Of a stretch of 64,000 bases of DNA, positions 24,301-36,419 are shown in pieces. A program made the position numbers and the translations under genes. Under the pieces are notes generated by a model, which saw only the letters and a list, made by a program, of their open reading frames with translations, was not told where the DNA came from and ran no database searches. Source of the stretch: Alisma plantago-aquatica (Eukaryota > Streptophyta > Magnoliopsida > Alismatales > Alismataceae); contig OY856413.1 in the NCBI GenBank assembly GCA_963693085.1, positions 746,329,056 to 746,393,055 on the forward strand, written 5' to 3'. The stretch's first letter is position 1; each line of letters opens with the position of its first letter.

Positions 24301-27300
24301 AGACTCTACTACAAAATGCCCAAAACAACAACATATCCATCGCTTGCCTTCTACTTCTCATCTTGCTTCTCGGTCGCAACTCCACGACCACCACTACATC
24401 TAGTTCGAACAACTAAAAAGGTTATAAACCAGTGGGGTGAGACACACAGTCCCAGCGAGAAACATAACTCCCTGCCGAAACTACAAAGCCTCCTAAAGAT
24501 AAAGCAACAACATCAGATAACTGATAAGAGGTATAATAAGAGCAGTTTATAAAGTAAAGCTATTCATACCGTCAAGCTTACCTGATGTACGGAAGGCATA
24601 TATCCAATTATTTCTTTATGGAACATGATTAACAAGATAAGATTTATAAGGTATTACCACATAACATGAGGAACAAATAAGTAACTGCAAGATGTAACAA
24701 GATTAACTACACAAGCAAGGCCTCAACCAATGTTCCATGTTTTGCCTTAAGTAGTAAATACTATTCTGCTGGATTACATATTCTTATGCCCTGAGGAAGT
24801 GAGCCGTACCGCTCAAATCCAACCGACGGTTGCAAAACCCGGAGCCGGTGCCATACAAGGTCAATGGAAGAGTCGGACTCCACGACCTCCCACCTTGTAG
24901 TCAGTGCACGAGAACCAAAGCAGGACCACAGTCTCGTTCTTAAGTGGCCTCAGCCACAGGGTTAGCTCCATAGGCTACCCTTCCTCTAGCCCGCCTCAGT
25001 ACAGGTCACGGTGCTGGTAAAACTGAGCCACAGGCCTGTTCACTGTGCTCTGAGCTATGAATGCACTCATGCTCCTATATCACACATCATGAGCCATGGG
25101 CCTATTCACCATGCTCATCACATATTCTGAGTCTGCAACCACAGCTGCACTCGATTCCCTCTCTATTTTAGACTAGGAGAAACCTCACATATTCAATAAT
25201 ATGCGCTCTGGGTTAACCCGCAGGAGAACCCGTTTCACCATCACCAGCTCCTGACGATGATGGATCTATGGCCAGGGCAACTACATGATATATTCCACTG
25301 TGATTAATTAGTATCTTTTATATGGATTGCAAGATTCAACCAAGTTATATAACATGCAAGCTATAACAAAATAAATAGTATACTTTCATTGTAATCAACA
25401 TCATCTGGATCCATCATAAGGATCCCACATTACATGTTATCACTTCGCCTCTTGCCAATCATCCCGATCCATCTCAAGGATCATCGCATTGCCATGGTAT
25501 CTCAATCCCTTATCACATAGTGCCACTACTTCTCAAGGCTTACATCATCAACATGGGATAGCAATCCCAAGCACTTTAGTCAAATACATCATACAGGTTA
25601 TCTCATTATCAAGAGTAACCATCACAGAAGAGTTACTCAACATATATACCTCATAGCCCTTTATCTGGTTATACATCTGTATGAGACATGCATGGTTAGT
25701 ATACATAATCATCATGAATAGCTTAGAAGTTCATATTATCAACACAGGGTGACATTGATGCTTTATCAATCATGTCTCAACCTGTGACCACAGACATTGA
25801 TCATATCATCAAGCAAAGCATCTTACATGCTTACCATTTGCCCAACATTATTCCTAATACCAAGATGATCACATGCATATGTAAAGTCATGTTAACTTAC
25901 ATAGATGAGCTCTACCATGACGATCACCATCAAGCATATTAAGGGTCACCATTATAAGTCAAACATGATACATACACAAGGTTTAGCATAGATGTTTTAC
26001 AGAAGGAACAAGACCCTCACTATAAGTGCCCACTACCCGCACAAGAGGTGTGACGGGTAGGGCACCCTCACTATAGGTGATATCGAGCAGATCACTCCCC
26101 ATGTGTCGCCTAACACAACAGCTTCCCAACAGCCAAGCAACCACTCTACATATCAGCCAAGTCCCCAGTAGGGTATCGGCCACTACATGTATCGGGCAAC
26201 AAAGAAACCAAACCATCTGGTGCACTCATGTGTAACGTGCAACGCATGTCGTGCACTACTTGTGTTGTGCGACTCAGCATCGGGTAACAAGGGGTATCAG
26301 GTGCAACGCAGTGTCGTGCACCATAGGTAATGGGTGCTCAGGCATGCAGCTCAGCAAACAGTGCATCATGCAACGGTGTGTCATGTGTCGTGCACCCAAG
26401 CCTATCGGGCAACAACCTGTATCAGGCACTAGAGTGTCGCGCAATGCCCTTCAGGTGTAGGGCTGTCGTCCGACACACACGGGACTAGTGTGACGCCCAT
26501 CACAGAACTGGCTAGCAACGTCCATACCTCAAAACACAACGACACCAAGCTACATCTAAGTCATGTGTGTTAGGCAGGGTACTCCACAAGAGGCAACGCC
26601 TAAGGGTGCAACTCAAACAGCCAGCAAGGAACATGTCATTCAGCCAACCTATCCATGGCCTATCAGCCGTCAAAAAACAAGGGTTGTGGTGTGACGCCCG
26701 TCACAAGATCAGAGACCAGGGGGTATCGTCCATCACAGACACAACATGCCATCCAAGACCAAGGAAAAGATATCGAGAAGCACCACCATCAACACCATAT
26801 CGGGCAAGATGCACCCCGATAGGGTCACCACTAACCTCAAGCTCAAGGGCATCAAAACCATAAAGGATCAAGAAAATGGCTCACCTCTCAACTTAAATGA
26901 GAGAGGGGTTTTGCACATCTCTTATCACCAATCGGGAAACACAAAGAACAACCACCACAAAGCTCACCTTTCAAGTCCATGGTGAGAGGAGGGTGTTGCT
27001 CAAGCAACTAGAACACAAGCTCACCTCTCAACTTAAATGAGAGAGGGGTATTTCCCATGCTACTAGAAGCTCAAGCTCACTCCTCTAGACCAAGGAGAGA
27101 AAGGAGTATTGCTCACCAAGAAACCCTAGAATAAGGATCGGCCAACAAGAAGAAACTAAACAAGAAACTAAGCTAGTAACATGCATAGTCGATCATAAGC
27201 AACATATAAGAACATAAAGGAAGGTAGTGTAGTTAGGGTTAGGAGCTATGTAACCCGCCTTAAGCAAGCTCCAAGCTCCACACACCACCACAAGAAGGAG

Positions 27301-28764
27301 AGCAAGGCACTCTAGGGTTCGTCCACCACTAGAGGAAGAAGGAGACTCCAAGAAGGATCGGCCACCAAGCTTGCAAGAGAAGAGAGTGTGTCGTGCACCA
27401 AGGGAGAGGGAGACTAAGGAACTAAAGGGATCCTTAGCAAGGGAAAGGAAACACATATATAGAAGGGGATGGAGGAGAAACCAAAGCAAAGCAAAGCAAG
27501 GTGTCGCCCACCTAGGGACACTTGTCCATGTGCCAAAAACCACCACTCTAGCATGCCCTAAACATATGTCCAAGGCCATTGCTACATGCAAGCATCAAGC
27601 ACCAAGTGTCCACTAGTGGTGACACAAACAAGGTCAAAGAAGGTCAAAGATCCATGGGCGACACACCTGGATGATACACCACCACCATGGCCGATATAAC
27701 CCTGGGTGACACAGCCTGGGCGACACAAGTATGGCTGATACACCACTGGCTGACACATGGCTCTCTTGCCCGACACAAGGTCCAACCAAGCAAAGGCAAG
27801 GCACCTAAAAGCCCAACAAGCTCAACCAAGCCCAAAGGAACTCAAGCAATGAGCCCAAACCTTCCTCTCAACACTAGAGGAAGCAAGGAGAGGGAGGAAC
27901 ACCTCACAAGGTGACAAACTTGCCCACAAACCCTAGACTTGGGTTAATTGCAAGTAGCACCTCCAACTCTCAACAAAGCACCAACAAACCCTAATCACCA
28001 CTAAAGGTGATTAGCAAGCAACAAAGCATCAGGGTTAAGCAAAACAAACAGGGTAAACCCTAAACGGAGGTCAGGGTCCTTACACTTTTACTAAATGGTT
28101 TGAAGATAAAGTCTTACATCAACTATCTCAAACACCAAATGATATTACAGAAACTATCAAATGCCTCGCCTTTAAACTAAAATTGAATGTTATGTCTTAT
28201 GAAGGGTTTGCCATTAATGGGTTCACATATTACACAAAGTGCCAGGATGATAAGAGTGTTATCCAAAACAGTGGGGTCACTCTTCAAGCGTCGACTATGT
28301 ATTTTGCAAGTGCAAAGGATAAGAGTCCACGTGAAGCTAAAATGTCATATTACGGTGTCATTGAAGACATATGGGAGTTTGACTACATAGATTTCAGAAT
28401 TCCGCTCTTTAAATGTAATTGGGTTGATAACACCAAAGGAGTTATAGTGGATGAATTGGGTTTCACTTTAGTGAACTTTGAAAAGATTGGCGAGAAGGGT
28501 GAACCATTCATATTGGCATCACATGCGAAACAAATATTCTATATCGATGATCCTGCAAATGATAAATGGTCAGTTGTTCTTCATGGTAAAAGACAGTTCA
28601 TTGAAGATCCTATAGATGAAGAAGAGTACTATGATAAGTATGATGACTCCAGTCCATTTTCAGTTGGGTTGCCAACTCCAAAAAATATTGAAGCTAATGA
28701 TGACTTATATGTGCGCGGAGATCACAATGAAGGATTGTTAATTGATAAAAGATCACAATTTTAG
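21366..28764 (+). pseudogene. CACTA transposase (TNP2/Transposase_21 type), interrupted by a solo LTR
   Basis: This is the transposase that would cut and join the element ends in the nucleus. The N-terminal transposase-associated domain starts with MDRSWMS (ATG 21366). A Cys-rich block HTCPNDCVLF..CPKCGASRY lies at about 22000-22075. The Transposase_21 core includes IYNLPPWLCMKNKFVM, PGNDIDVYLEPLIDDLKKLW, INDFPAYGNLYGYSVKG and CPICEENT. HDCHTLMQQILPVAIR and LCQLEMYFPPSFFDIMVHL (23285-23530) follow, and the C-terminal DUF4216-like part is at 28090-28764. Damage: stops at 21408, 21588 and 21840, two frame changes between about 23150 and 23208, and the LTR insertion at 23929. The final part after the LTR is open and ends at TAG 28762. 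Confidence 0.92.
23929..28084 (-). repeat. Solo LTR of a gypsy-type element inside the CACTA transposase (4,156 bp)
   Basis: It starts TGTGGCAACACA and ends ..GGTCCTTACA, flanked by the 5-bp duplication CTTTT (23924-23928 and 28085-28089). The transposase reading frame continues across the two flanks if the LTR and one duplication are ignored. It contains no gag, pol, primer site or polypurine tract, so it is a solo LTR left by recombination. Its layout resembles the D and B LTRs: ATGCCCTGAGGAAGTGAGCC at 24787, and ACGATGATGGATCTATGGCC at 25254 matches about 41155. It therefore lies on the - strand. A TATA box read on the - strand sits at about 27451-27461. It holds repeats of TATCGGGCAAC and GTCGTGCAC motifs (26170-26460) and a 33-bp direct repeat at 26881 and 27019. 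Confidence 0.92.
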
Positions 28765-28849
28765 AGGCATGCATGTTTATATTTTTTTATTGAAGCTAAA
28801 TGTTTGCTTTTTTAATATCAATATCATTATTTGATTTGATGTTTCATTA

Positions 28850-30258
28850 TCTTCTAGTTAATACAAATGCTAAACGTTGTGGGAGGGTCCTAAGGAATTA
28901 TAGGACCAATCTCACCCGAGATTACATACGCGATGTTGAGAATAGGTTCTTGATTGATTCCAATTCTAGACATTGATCAATATTTCACTAACTCTACACT
29001 AATAATTTTTGTTTGTATTCTCTTTTAAAAATAAATATAGGAAGAAGGAAGCCACACAACAATGGAACTACTTGGACCCCAAAGACTGGGAGGAGTTTGT
29101 TACCCAAAGAAAAATAGATGAATTCAAGGTATTAAGTGCCACTACCAATTTAATTAATATACATTTTTATGTATTCACCTATTCAAGATTAACCTTTAGT
29201 GTTACTAACCAAATCAATGTGCTAACTAACTAGGCTATCAGTGATGCTCAACGAGAAGCCACAATGAAGAGAAGCAGGATACATATACAATACATAAAGT
29301 GCAGCACGCACAAGTGTTTTAGATTCATATAACAACATGACAAACTAACACATATATAATGCATAACAATAGCAACGCCGAATTTACATACAACACTAGT
29401 TTAGTACATATATAGTGGGACTAAGGTGATTCAGCAACCGTATGCATTAGCAGGAGGTCAAACAGATTTCACCACGAGTTAACATTGAAGAAGGTCTACT
29501 AACCTACACTGAGCTAAACAAGTTTATCAGTACTAGCCTAAGGCAAGTACCGTTCGTCGGGACAATGATGGTCATGGAAGCTTAGTGGCCACCAGCTTAG
29601 TGGCCACTACACGTTCAACTGGCCAGTGGCCACTAAGCTTCCACGACCGTCATTGTCCCGACGAACGGTACTTGTGCCTTAGGCTAGTACTGATAAACTT
29701 GTTTAGCTCATTATAGGTTAGTAGACCTTCTTCAATGTTAACTCGTGGTGAAATCTGTTTGTCCTCCTATTAACTCGTCACCTTAGTCCCACTATATATG
29801 TACTAAGCTAGTGTTGTATGTAAATTCGGCGTTGTTGTTGTTATGCACTATATATGTGTTAGTTTGTCATGTTGTTATATGAATTTGAAGCACTTGTGTG
29901 TTCTACACTTTATGTATTCTATGCCGCATTGGAAATCGATACCGCATTGGTTGTATGCACTTGTGTGTGCTGCACATGTTACGCCGCATTGGACATCGAT
30001 ACCATACATGAGGTATTATATATAGTCTCATTAGTTAGTATGAAATATATCAATCTTATTTTTATATTATTACTTATATATATACATCATTCTCTTTGCA
30101 GGTGTTTAAAACTGACCACACTATAGGTAAATACTTAAAAGATGTACATGCTCCATACACGATGGAAGTATTAAATGAAGTAAGAGAAGAATGGGCAAGA
30201 GCCATTCAAACAGTGGGGACTGTAAAATATAATTGGGATGCTGATAGCGATGTTGAAT
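28850..30258 (+). pseudogene. Second CACTA gene (plant transposase Ptta/En/Spm-like fragment)
   Basis: Exon-like pieces with splice-like borders follow the transposase. 29038-29130 encodes a stretch with WNYLDPKDWEEFVTQRKID, and about 29233-29277 continues with AISDAQREATMKRSR; together they match the W..FV..R...EF..S pattern of the plant Ptta/En/Spm transposase family. A last exon from 30102, after TTTGCAG, encodes KYLKDVHAPYTMEVLNEVRE and ends at TGA 30258. In En/Spm the second product (TNPA) binds the subterminal repeats; that role is inferred. A large foldback (29286-29921) sits between these exons. Confidence 0.6.
29286..29921. repeat. Large inverted repeat (foldback) with ~300-bp arms
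   Basis: The left arm (about 29286-29592) and right arm (about 29625-29921) are inverted copies with scattered mismatches and one indel. The innermost part is GGAAGCTTAGTGGCCAC against GTGGCCACTAAGCTTCC. The loop is about 32 bases. The outer end is AATACATAAAGTG (left) against CACTTTATGTATT (right). A transcript through this gene would form a long double-stranded hairpin. Right after it is a short tandem GCCGCATTGG.AATCGATACC (29930-30003). Confidence 0.9.
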
Positions 30259-30539
30259 GATATTTTGTAAATGAATATTTTTGAATGTTTATACATGTCT
30301 GAATGATTATACATGTATTTGAATGTTTCTACATGTGTGAATGTGAGAATTGAATTGATGTCTGAATTTATCTACTTGTGTGAAAAGTATATTTGTTGAT
30401 TTTGCAGGTTTGTGGCTTGTTTGTTGGCTGATATCAATGGATGTCGTAAACCTGTAGTTCAGAAAACTGAACTGCAGGTTCTCATCCTACTGACCAGCCA
30501 CAGTAGGCATGCAAACTGATAAGAAAAAAAAAATTAAAA

Positions 30540-31020
30540 CATAGGCGTCGATTATTTATAGAAAATCGTCATCAAAGACTTACAGCGTCGGTTATTGGAT
30601 AAAATTGTCGCCTAATGTGACAAACAACCCGACCGTGCAGGAAAGCACAGCCGTGGTGGGAAATGGCATCGGTTAGTAGTATAAAACCGACGCCTATAGT
30701 ACTAAACACGACCGTGTAGGGAAGCATGGCCGTGGCGTCTGGAAATATGGCGTCAATTTTTTAGGTGCAAACTGACGCAAAAAGTGTCCTAGATGGCACC
30801 CTTTTTGTGGCGTGAACCCTTTTGGCGTCGGCTTACTATACCTAACCGACGCCTATAGGTGCCCTGTTGGCGCATTTTCGGTGGCGCGAAGCCTTTTGGC
30901 GTCGGTTATAAAACTGATGCCGAAGAGTTTGACCTTTAGCGGCGCCCACATAGGCGTCGCTTGAGAACCATCGCTAAAAGGGGTTAAACAATCGACGCCA
31001 AAGGTGTGTTCTGTAGCGTG
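30540..31020 (+). repeat. 3' subterminal and terminal repeats of the CACTA element
   Basis: About seven inverted pairs of the same GCGTCGGTTA/TAACCGACGC type as at the 5' end (near 30544, 30585, 30665, 30748, 30826, 30899 and 30951-31000), with the terminal repeat at 31003-31020. Between them lie two copies of a different motif, ACCGTGCAGGAAAGCACAGC (30633) and a variant (30710), which also occurs in the LTR of element D. Confidence 0.85.
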
Positions 31021-32622
31021 AACCATGTATAAGATCTAAGGACTACTAGACTCTATTATATCCTCCATACACCTCAAATAAAAATAGGGATAATAAAAGG
31101 TAGAGTACTCACATGTAGGTCTACTACATAATGGCTCAAAGGTGAATCTACCAACTCAGGCCCAGCCTAGGCACATAGGACATGGCACCATAAAATAGGG
31201 TATCAAACCCAACAAATTGAGACACGATAATGGCCTCTCTCCATCGATGATATCAATAGATCATATGTCAGAACTGAATACCAACAAAGCATGTGGATTT
31301 TAGGGTTCATAAACCTCACACACCCCTCCATATTCAAAAATATATGTTCTTATGATCTTCTCACAATATGTAGATTTCTATAAGATTTACTCATCTCACT
31401 ATCTCCCCTAATGACTTAGGAAAATAGATCTACAGACTCAAGGCACTACATGATAAGGTTATACTTGATTAATTAAGATTACAACTCATATTTTAATTGT
31501 ATAAAATGTTAATAAACAATGTAAAAACATATAATTGATATTTTAATCTTGTCTAACAATTACATAATGTATGGTATGAATGTATATATATTAAACCATC
31601 ATATCAGGATACAAATAATCATAATCGCCCCAAAAAAGCCCAATGTATCAAGTTGTGAATCAATAAACTTAATCAAGGAATAACGTACGATATTTCTTCC
31701 TATACTATTTCCTTTCTAGTGTGCAGATAGAATCACAAAAGATAGGTGATCATCCATTACATGGAAATTCTTATATTCTTCACATAGGGAAAGACACGAT
31801 CAAAAACATGATTAGTCATCACTATTCAAGTGTAGGAGTCTCATGAGGAACTTTATGTTATTGTCTTTAGGAACATTAACTTGATTCAATAAATCATCAT
31901 TAAATGTATCTTTCAGATCCTACTTTGTTATAACAAACTGTAATTGTCATTTTATCCATTTAAATCCTTTCACCATCAAATTCATCATTGTATATCTCAT
32001 TCATGATCAATCATAGAAAAAACTTAACCACTAGGCCCTGCCATCATCCCAATAATGATATCCATGCAATTGTACTAATGGTATTAACATCAATACATCA
32101 ACCTTACATGTGTATATATATCCCATATTCAAGATACATCATACAATGACACATTTTATAACATACTTATTCAATCCCTTGAAATTATAGAGAAAGGAGA
32201 GGTGAAAGATATAGATAATCATATGAGGAAGAGAGTTACTCCATCAGGTTCCTTTTGTCATAAAATATTGTTACTCTAATATTAAAACTCACACTGAGTA
32301 AGAAACCATCAAGTTGCTTCATATTTATTTGTTGATTACCCCCATAATGCATTACATATACATTCATATCATTATGCTTCTTGATAGACAATCAATTTTT
32401 ACTTCATTTGTGAATCCATTAAGTGGTCATGACTTCAGCAGATATAATTAAATATGCCATGTATCACAAGGAATTCATTAGATCAAAAACCACCACTATT
32501 GACCATGAAAGGCTAATTTCACCATATAAGGCCATACTAAGCACAAGGCATTATAGGAATATTACAACCATGTAAAATATTGGATTCCACCTCATATTAC
32601 CATTACACACCACCATAATTTC

Positions 32623-34012
32623 GAAAAAGATCTAGAGGGAGGTGAATAGATCCTTATAAAAATTAAAGCAAAAATAGAATGGAAAAAGGCAAGCCACCAA
32701 ATGAAGATAGGATTTTGAGTGATTCCTTCTAAGATGTCACTTTGATACCTAGTTGTTTCCAACTAGGATTTTACAAAAAATAATTTTATTAACTTATCTT
32801 TTAGGAGAAATTACAAAAGTACTTGTTGTAACTAAACCTTATTCTTCTACCATCTACAAAAGAGAACTGTGCAGACATCTTCTTTGATGGATGACGGAAG
32901 AGCATCGATCTCCTCTTCTTTGATGGACAACAGAAGAGCACTGCAACACCTCCCCTCTTCTTTGATGGTTATGGGCGAGCGCCTCGGTGAAGACTCCTTC
33001 TTCACCTGTGAGATCCCAGACAGCCTCCTCTCCTTAGAGTAGTCCCACCGCAATTCATGAATAGAGAAAGAAGATTAGATAAAAGAGAATACAATGTAGC
33101 TTACAATGTCCTACATCAAGCTTATGGACCAATACCACTATGGATTAGGCAATGATGGATGGTGATGTTGGAGATTTATATTAGGACATGAATTTGGTAT
33201 TTGTACAAGATTACAAATGGATTGCTATATATCAATATTGCTCAATTGTTTCTCAAATATTGTATCTCAAGTGTGCAAGTTCTATGTTGGGTGTCCTATG
33301 ACCACTATTATTTATAGGAACCAATTATAAGTGGCTAGGGCTGCTTAGTGGAGATTCTAGAGTGTTCTAGAATGAGAAATAGCCATTATAGTTGAGTCTA
33401 TCTAGGTGCAATAGCTAATTAGTGTGTTAATAAAATTAGCATTCCATAACCCATGTTGGTCAAAAAATCTCGATCGGATGTGTATCAATCAAGAAATTCT
33501 TTGACCAAATTTGGTATAAGTGTCAAAAATATTCTAATGGATAATTATCATTCTAACATCTTGGTCAACTATTTAGCGGTCTATCCTCGATCCACAAAAT
33601 CTTCGACTGGGGTTGATTCGTTCATCAATATTTTTGACCTAGAGAGTCTCGGTTGACAAGTTACTCGACCAAAAAATCCTAGGAAATTGGTTTGAAATTT
33701 TTTGAAAAACCTATCTAATGATTTTTCTAATGTGACCTACCTACCCTAGACACTTAGCTTATACATATGAATAGGTTTGGGATAGGCGGGGTTGGTCCAT
33801 AGCTTGATTTTACATGAATTCTAAAAACGTATACATTTGTATTACAAATAAGCACATATACACAATAAAAGTATTAGACACTCCAACCTTGATCATTTTT
33901 TTTCCAAGATATTCTTTGTACCTGAACACTTAGATAGCATGTTAAATACACAAATAAGAAGTTTTTTTAATCATCAAAAGATAAGATGTGCTAATGTCCA
34001 ATTTAGCCAACA
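32623..34012 (-). repeat. 3' LTR (left copy) of element C
   Basis: It aligns end to end with 50838-52229. Its left end CGAAAAAGATCTAG differs from the right copy's TGAAAAGATCTAG, so the terminal TG has mutated. On the - strand it begins TGTTGGCTAAATTGG. A conserved TATA box read on the - strand is CCTATAAATAATAG (33304-33318). It contains several TTGGTCAA/TCGACTGG-type motifs at 33450-33690. No gene. Confidence 0.88.
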
Positions 34013-34029
34013 ATCTCCCCCTTTTTTAA
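34013..34029 (-). other. Polypurine tract of element C
   Basis: Read on the - strand TTAAAAAAGGGGGAGAT, directly before the TGTTGGC start of the LTR. Confidence 0.88.
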
Positions 34030-35112
34030 GATGGCAAACATTTCAATAAGCAAAAACGTAAAATGAATTTTTCATACATTGGTGAGATATTCCTTGAGTG
34101 TTACAAAAATGTGTGCACATTTATGCTAGAGAGTTATGGAATATATCATCTAGCTCTCAAAGTAAAGTGCAACAACTAATTTATGGCAATGTGTCTCTCA
34201 AATCAGAAACTCAATAAAAACTATTAAAACTCAAGAAATTAAGTTTTGCTTTTAGATTATTTATCCCCCTTTATTATTTCAAAATATAAAAGAATACTCC
34301 CCCTTAGTTGAAAAATCCCCCTTAATATGATGCTTACAGAAAAATGTCAAATTTAGCCACAATAACTCATGAACAAGACCTAAGCAAGCTCAATTCATTG
34401 ATAAAAGAAACAATTACATAGCCTTGTTGTTCAAAAGAAAATACACCAGGATAGCCATATGATTACAACAAAATGTAACTTGAATGAATAAAGGATCACA
34501 TCCACCTCAGGATCTTTTCCACGGAAAGGTGCAATGCCATAATATCTTACAAGAGCTCCCAAGTCCAATGCACCAGTCTTGGCAAGGGCATGCGCCTCAA
34601 GAAAGTTGGGTGCTCTGTAAAAGCATAAATGAGCGGCTATGTCTTGGAGTTGTATGGTGGAGTATTGAGTATGGGTAAGCTTGTTGGATGGTGGAGGTGG
34701 GACTTGAGTGTAGTTGATGTATGGGTTTAAATGGATGGATACTCCTGGGGTATGAAGCATACAGATAGTTATCCGGAGTATTTGGGGTCAAGGATTGCAT
34801 TTTCTTATTAAGATATGACATTGCATTGTGGTTGTAGTGAAATCATATCTGAATTTGTAGATTCAGTTACAAGAGACATCATTTCTAGGCTTTCAACAGA
34901 ATAACTAGGGAGGGGTGAAGAAGATGGAGGAATGGCTTCATGGGATGTGCCTTCTTTAGCTCTAGCCCTTTTATGCCCAAAGTCTATTCCCCTTTTGCCA
35001 AAAGTGTTCTGAGTTATTCTTTGGGGACACCTATCAAGAATAGCCTAATTCTTCTAAGGCTTTGCCAATTAAGTTTTGAATGATTTGGCAAATAAAATTG
35101 GCATATGGTGGA

Positions 35113-35847
35113 CTACCATAAAAAATCAAGCATATTGGAGAAAATAATGCAAATAAAATTAACAGGGATGCGTTCATGGATTGCATATATGAGAATCATC
35201 CTAAATTGAGGAATTTCAGTTTTGTTGGCTTTAGGATAGATGTTGTAACTAATGATGAGGTTCACTATCCTAGCTTCAGAGGTTAGGGATGTGGCATAGT
35301 AAGTACCCCTTTGTTCTTGAGGAGTGGTAGTTGGGACAAATATGGCTCTTATGATGTCACTAAGGCTTATTGTAACTTGTGGATATATGGAGATGTTGTT
35401 GAGAGGATTGCCAATGGTATCTCCAAATCTGACATATTTGGTGAAATCTCTGTCTAACATTTCTAGAACATCAGTTTCAGAAAAGCCAAAAGATAACCAA
35501 TAGACCATGGAGGTGAAGGAATAATGGTCAGTGGTGTCCCTAATGAGCTTGGAATAAAACTCTTGGACAGCATGTGCAGACCAGAGATGAAAGGAAGGGG
35601 TAAGAATTTTTTCTAGTTTTTGGATTTTGAAGAGACGGGGAAGGTTTAAGAGCTTAGAGAAGTCATTTGTTTTCACTGTGCAGCAAGGAAGAGGCATCTT
35701 AGAGGTGAGTCGTAGGTACTTCTCTCTAGTAACAATGTCGTTGAAGATTATCCCATTGATGATCGTTAGTGCTGGAGTCATTGAGGTGGAATGTCACTTC
35801 TTGGATGCCACTTGCTTCTTGCCACAGTGAGCTGAAGAAGATGCCAT
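35113..35847 (-). pseudogene. Extra ORF of element C between pol and 3' LTR (env-position ORF)
   Basis: The probable start is the ATG at 35847 (MASSSAHCGKKQ). One stop at about 35796 follows, then an open 222-codon stretch 35781-35113. I see no signal peptide, no clear membrane segment and no catalytic motif. The sequence has AVQEFYSKLI, VYWLSFGFSETDVLEML and, near the end, YAIHERIPVNFICIIFSNML. These are reminiscent of the plant-transposon accessory proteins annotated downstream of pol in Sirevirus and some gypsy elements; I recall this pattern only in general. An env role is often suggested for ORFs at this place but nothing here shows it. From 35112 to 34431 the frame continues only in broken pieces. 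Confidence 0.5.
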
Positions 35848-36419
35848 CTTGAAGTAGTTGATCAAGAACTTGGTGAAAGAAGATGTCTGGAGATATTGGA
35901 ATGAAAATAGTTGAAGGAGTGCTCTAATAAATTCTTAAAGGATGCTCGAGAAGAGTACTCTATGAGTTGTGAAGAGAATGGTCAAATTGGTGGCTATTTA
36001 TAGCAAAATAGACCCCTTTTCAGTCGACGAATTCGTCAACCGAGCCTCCAATAGAAACAATAATGGCTAGTTCAGTCAACATTTCATTAAAATAATTGTT
36101 GCAGTGGTCATGATCTTGGTTGATAATTTTTTCGACTGAGGGACGTTCGGTTCATAAAATTTTCATCCAAAGGAGTGACTAGAATTTTATTTGACAGAGG
36201 CACACATAGTCCACCGATGGTCCCACTGATAGAAACTCGATCGAGAATTTCGTCGACTGAGATTATTCTCGGTCCAGTATTTTTTAACAGAGTTTGACAT
36301 TTTGAGCAATATTTTGCAATGAAGATAGATTGAACTTAACTAAGTACTTTTTATTCATGATACTAAATCATTTTGAACAACCAATTAAATTTGTATTACT
36401 AGTAGTGTATGCAATTAAA

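Larger units (their letters stand above)
19907..31020 (+). mobile_element. CACTA (En/Spm) DNA transposon, 11.1 kb including a 4.2 kb solo LTR
   Basis: It starts CACTACTATAGAAACAGC and ends, read inward on the other strand, CACGCTACAGAACACACC: imperfect terminal inverted repeats of the CACTA type. It is flanked by a 3-bp duplication AAC (19904-19906 and 31021-31023), as expected for this superfamily. The surrounding LTR of element B is continuous if the insert is removed, as shown by the paralogous site at about 13328. The inside holds subterminal inverted units at both ends, a TNP2-type transposase gene and a second smaller gene. The final CACTA base pattern at the 3' end has changed (TAGCGTG for TAGTG). 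Both genes are broken. Confidence 0.93.

Noticed and set aside
24292..27914. Many ORFs inside the solo LTR
   Set aside because: LTRs of this group are non-coding; frames overlap on both strands and none shows a domain.
34431..34821. Two overlapping - strand ORFs after the extra ORF of element C as separate genes
   Set aside because: They are overlapping frames of low complexity in the 3' leader between the extra ORF and the LTR, possibly the broken tail of that ORF.
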